64,000 bases of DNA. It comes from Xiphophorus maculatus (Eukaryota; Chordata; Actinopteri; Cyprinodontiformes; Poeciliidae). The DNA lies in contig NC_036444.1 in assembly GCF_002775205.1 (NCBI RefSeq), forward strand, positions 6,180,501 to 6,244,500. Direction: 5' to 3'. The notes under the pieces are model-generated. The model searched no databases. It was not told the origin of the DNA and was given only the letters and a program-made list of their open reading frames with translations. The position numbers were made by a program, and so were the translations under genes. Positions 60,830 to 64,000 of this stretch are shown piece after piece (the first letter of the stretch is position 1; each line of letters starts with the position of its first letter).

Positions 60830-62380
60830 GACAAAATGATAAAATAAACTTCACAATAATACTATAGGATTCCGAACGTATTTACACTCCACGCTATAGA
60901 GGTAATAATGCAGTGTTACACATTGAAACACTGCATTATGATTTGTGTCAGTGAATGTGTGATCTGCTCAGATCAGAGGGAAACTGACTGCATGAAGCAA
61001 GACGGGACAGGAATGCAGAACTGACTTCTCTGGACTTTTTTTTGTTTTTGGGATCTGCCACTCCCTCAAGTATCCGCAGACAAAATCTGAACTGAAGAAT
61101 CATGACTCTGCTTTGGGCAGGAAGGGATATTTTAATATATTTTAATACTAAATGAGAGCAAAAGCAACATTAGAAATTATAAACAAAGTGCTGAGAAGTG
61201 CATAAGATGTTGCACTTACAAACCAAATTCAAAGTTCATTCAAAAAATGTATTTTCTAAGATAAAATCCAGGGACGGCTGGTATAAGTGGGCCCTCCCTC
61301 ACATCTCACAGAAGATTGTGTTTTTAAAAATAACTAGTGCTTTTAAAATACCCTCTCATCAATTAATGGCAACAGTGGTATTTTTATTTAAAGTTTATTT
61401 TATTTTTCTTTTTTTAAGAAAAATTCAACCTCTAATTTGAGCACATTTATTCAGCAGCAGAAAATTAATGATTGCTTACAACCAAATGTTTTTCTCACAA
61501 TCATAAAACAATCATTTTACCCTTTCTGTGCAACAAATGTCACTGAAACATTTTTATAATTTCATTTTCAAACTGAATTCAGTTTGTAAGCCCCTGCAAT
61601 ATTTAATGCTTTTTCCTCTGTGGAATAAAGAAAGCGCATTTCTGTCAGCCACTGTAAATAGGAAAGACGTGAGAACATTCAAATTCAATTAAACTAAAAA
61701 ATACTTGAATTTTTAAATTCAAGTATTTAAAAATGCTTGAATTAAATAATTCAAGTTGTTTAACATCTAAATGTTTAAATTTAACTCGTCAAATTAAAGA
61801 GTTATTGTAGACGTCGATGACAGGAAAGATCTCCTGTAGCAGTCTGTATTACAGTGAATTTGAAGAAGCCTCTGACTGAAGAAACTGCCAATGAGCGATT
61901 AAAGCAGGGAGCATTTTGCTGACGTTGCTGCTTTCCTAAAATCACCCATATTTACATTGGGGGCAATAAATTAAAAGCTTAAAACTATGAAAAAACAAAC
62001 TGAACGAAGGCCGATGTCTCCAACACAACCACTTATTTTAAGGTTTTCTGAACATCCTTTGGTGCCATTTATTGTGAAAGTCATTTAATACACCAAACAA
62101 TTAAATTACTTAATTATCATTTGAAAGATGATTAAAAACAAACAGAAAATCATGAACCATAAACAGGCAACCGTCAAAAAACAAGGTAAGTAAATATAGC
62201 AAATATAGCGTAATTTATTCATCAAGACAATAATATTAAACGTCTACAGCTGTTTTCTTTTTGGTTTTATCAAACCAAAAGTCAGCAAATGTTGTTGCTT
62301 TTATTTATTTATTTTTTTAAAGTTTTGCTTGTTTTGTTTTTTACTGGAGTGTCAACAAACAGGCTTGTCGAGAAAACTAA
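60830..62380. other. Upstream csk region, featureless
   Basis: AT-rich; no gene or repeat I can name. Confidence 0.4.
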
Positions 62381-62389
62381 TTTTGCTGG

Positions 62390-62640
62390 ACGATAAATTG
62401 TCCCAGAAGTTATCGAGATAAACGATAATATTGTTGTTTTGAGACAATTTTTAAGTAACATAATTGCATAATAATGCATTCTCAATGCATTTTAACAAAC
62501 ATTTAACACTGGAACTGGAAGACATTTTAAATATCCAAAATACATAAACAAAACAACAAATAAAACAAATAAAATGAATAATAAAGTCTTTAATGATTAA
62601 CATTTAAGTCAAAGCAAATTGAGACAAATTACCTATTAGC
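62390..62640. repeat. 'ACTGGAACTGGAAGACAT' dispersed repeat, copy 3
   Basis: GATAAATTGTCCCAGAAGTT, AATATTGTTGTTTTGAGACA, ACACTGGAACTGGAAGACAT; matches 16425-16780 and 27530-27800. Confidence 0.6.
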
Positions 62641-64000
62641 TTAATAACATACGTAATTATTAAATAACTTTTAACATTAGAGAGCATTAAAAAAATGTAT
62701 TTTTCAGTTTTATTTACACTAAAAACCAGTTTCAGGAGCAGCAAAGGGTGAAAATGTGGGTGAAAGTTTCAGTTTGAACAACAAAAAATAAAATGAATTA
62801 AAGCCAATGTAGAAATTTACAAATTTAATTTTTAACATGAAAATTCCTAATGTATTTAAGGCTTTTTAAGGCCCATATTGAGACGTTACGCTTATATAAA
62901 GTCCAATGTTGTATTTAAATGGTGGTTTCACTCCATAGCTTTCGTGCTTTTACCTGATTTTGTCATATTTACAGCTCTGGGAAAAATGGAGTAGCCACTT
63001 AAAATAATCAGTTTCTCTGATTTTACTTTTTGTAGGTTTGGCTAAAATTAACATTGTTATTTTATTCTATGAACTGATAACATGTCTGATATTACAAGCA
63101 AAAATATTGTATTTATTTGCAGAAAATGAGAACTAGACAAAATAACAAAAAAGATGCAGAGCTTTCAGAGCTCAAATAATGCAAAGAAAACAAGTTCATG
63201 TTAATTTAGAAGCAACAATACTAATGTTTTAACTGAGGAAGAGTTCAGAAACCAGTAATTGGTGGAATAACCAGGAGGTTTTCATGGGGTTCAGTGCAGT
63301 GGGCTCTTAGTTTTTTCCAGAGCTGAATGAAAAGGAGAGTGCAGCGGTTCCCAGATGTTTTCCTCAGGAAATCATCTCTGCGTTTACTGCAGGATCACAC
63401 CTCACTGAACAAATTGTTCATCAGGTCACAGAGAGGAAGTATTTTTTCTAGCAACAGTCTTTCGTTGTATCATCTTCATAGCCCTCGCTAATTTATTTTT
63501 CTATGATGCTCAAATTCAGATTAGAATGTAAATTATTACGGTGTGTAAACTTAAAACATTTCCCTTTTTAAACATAAATGGAGCCAAACTCAGAGTAGCA
63601 GGAAAAGAAAAATCAATGGCTGTCATTCAACTTTGCATTTTACAGCTGTGCCACAGCTTAACCGGCACATTTGGTCATGAAGATTTACCAAGTTGCTAAC
63701 GCAAAAAACGCCATATAAGTCGTGGATGCACGCCTGAGCAGCAGACGGACTCTTCCTTGCTCTGCAGAGCTGCATGTGCAGATCTTGCACTGCTGATGCT
63801 TTGCTGCGGTTTCATCTAGTTTCACCCGCTTGATCTGCCTCTGCAGCTCTGAACAGTCTGAAACAAAAGGGCCTAGTTAAAGAAGCCCAGTGGCAGCATC
63901 AGCAGACCTATGACTATATTAAAAAAAGAAAAAAATCTGTTTATTTCATAGACTCACCAGTTTCCTACTGTGTTTTTGCTTTCTATAAATGCTTTTGCTG
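62641..64000. other. 3' edge of window, no gene assigned
   Basis: AT-rich apart from a GC-richer patch at about 63715-63870. On the minus strand that patch begins after a good acceptor (TTTTGTTTCAG/ACTG), but no GT donor is visible at its other end. Confidence 0.35.

Overview
The window is a piece of a ray-finned (teleost) fish nuclear genome. It is AT-rich, with compact vertebrate-type split genes (GT-AG introns) and several transposon types common in percomorph fish. I cannot fix the species; a percomorph, possibly cyprinodontiform, is a guess. Four conserved genes account for the real coding sequence. They are the 3' half of caprin1 (+, 292-13114), complete nat10 (+, 14636-28629, 28 coding exons, 1032 aa), complete mapda/adal (-, 35412-29537, 10 exons, 353 aa) and the complete csk coding sequence (-, 55369-39125, 12 coding exons, 447 aa). 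I placed the exons by reading splice sites and checking phase across every junction. All frames close and the protein lengths match the families.

Layout: 1-13.6 kb is caprin1, with a large LTR retroelement in one intron. 13.6-14.6 kb is the caprin1-nat10 intergenic region and nat10 promoter. 14.6-28.8 kb is nat10. 28.8-29.5 kb is the gap between the convergent nat10 and mapda 3' ends. 29.5-35.6 kb is mapda. 35.6-39.1 kb is repeat-bearing intergenic DNA. 39.1-55.4 kb is csk. 55.4-64 kb lies upstream of the first csk coding exon, probably its 5' intron and regulatory region. The genes have separate roles: caprin1 is an RNA-granule protein, nat10 an RNA cytidine acetyltransferase, mapda an N6-methyl-AMP deaminase and csk the kinase that restrains Src family kinases. 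They are neighbours, not a pathway.

The main novelty is a 5952-bp LTR retroelement at 5504-11455, on the minus strand relative to caprin1. Its two 2.2-kb LTRs appear to differ by a single T, so the insertion is recent. It has a 4-bp target duplication (cccg), an exact 18-nt primer-binding site of the tRNA-Lys type, two perfect 6-nt-loop hairpins and a splice donor in the leader, and a purine tract. A second copy of the purine tract sits in the loop of a perfect hairpin. It has almost no coding capacity: only a scrap of integrase without most of its catalytic core. This looks like a recently mobile, non-autonomous parasite of some autonomous retroelement. It landed 8 bp upstream of a caprin1 exon, so the branch point and most of the pyrimidine tract of that intron must now come from the LTR.

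The rest of the non-coding DNA is dense with small DNA transposons. A foldback family with termini CACTGCAAAA/TTTTGCAGTG occurs about 13 times. hAT-like elements are present, one with a clean 8-bp target duplication. There are also nested MITE/SINE/LINE insertions and several mini- and microsatellites, two of which abut splice sites.
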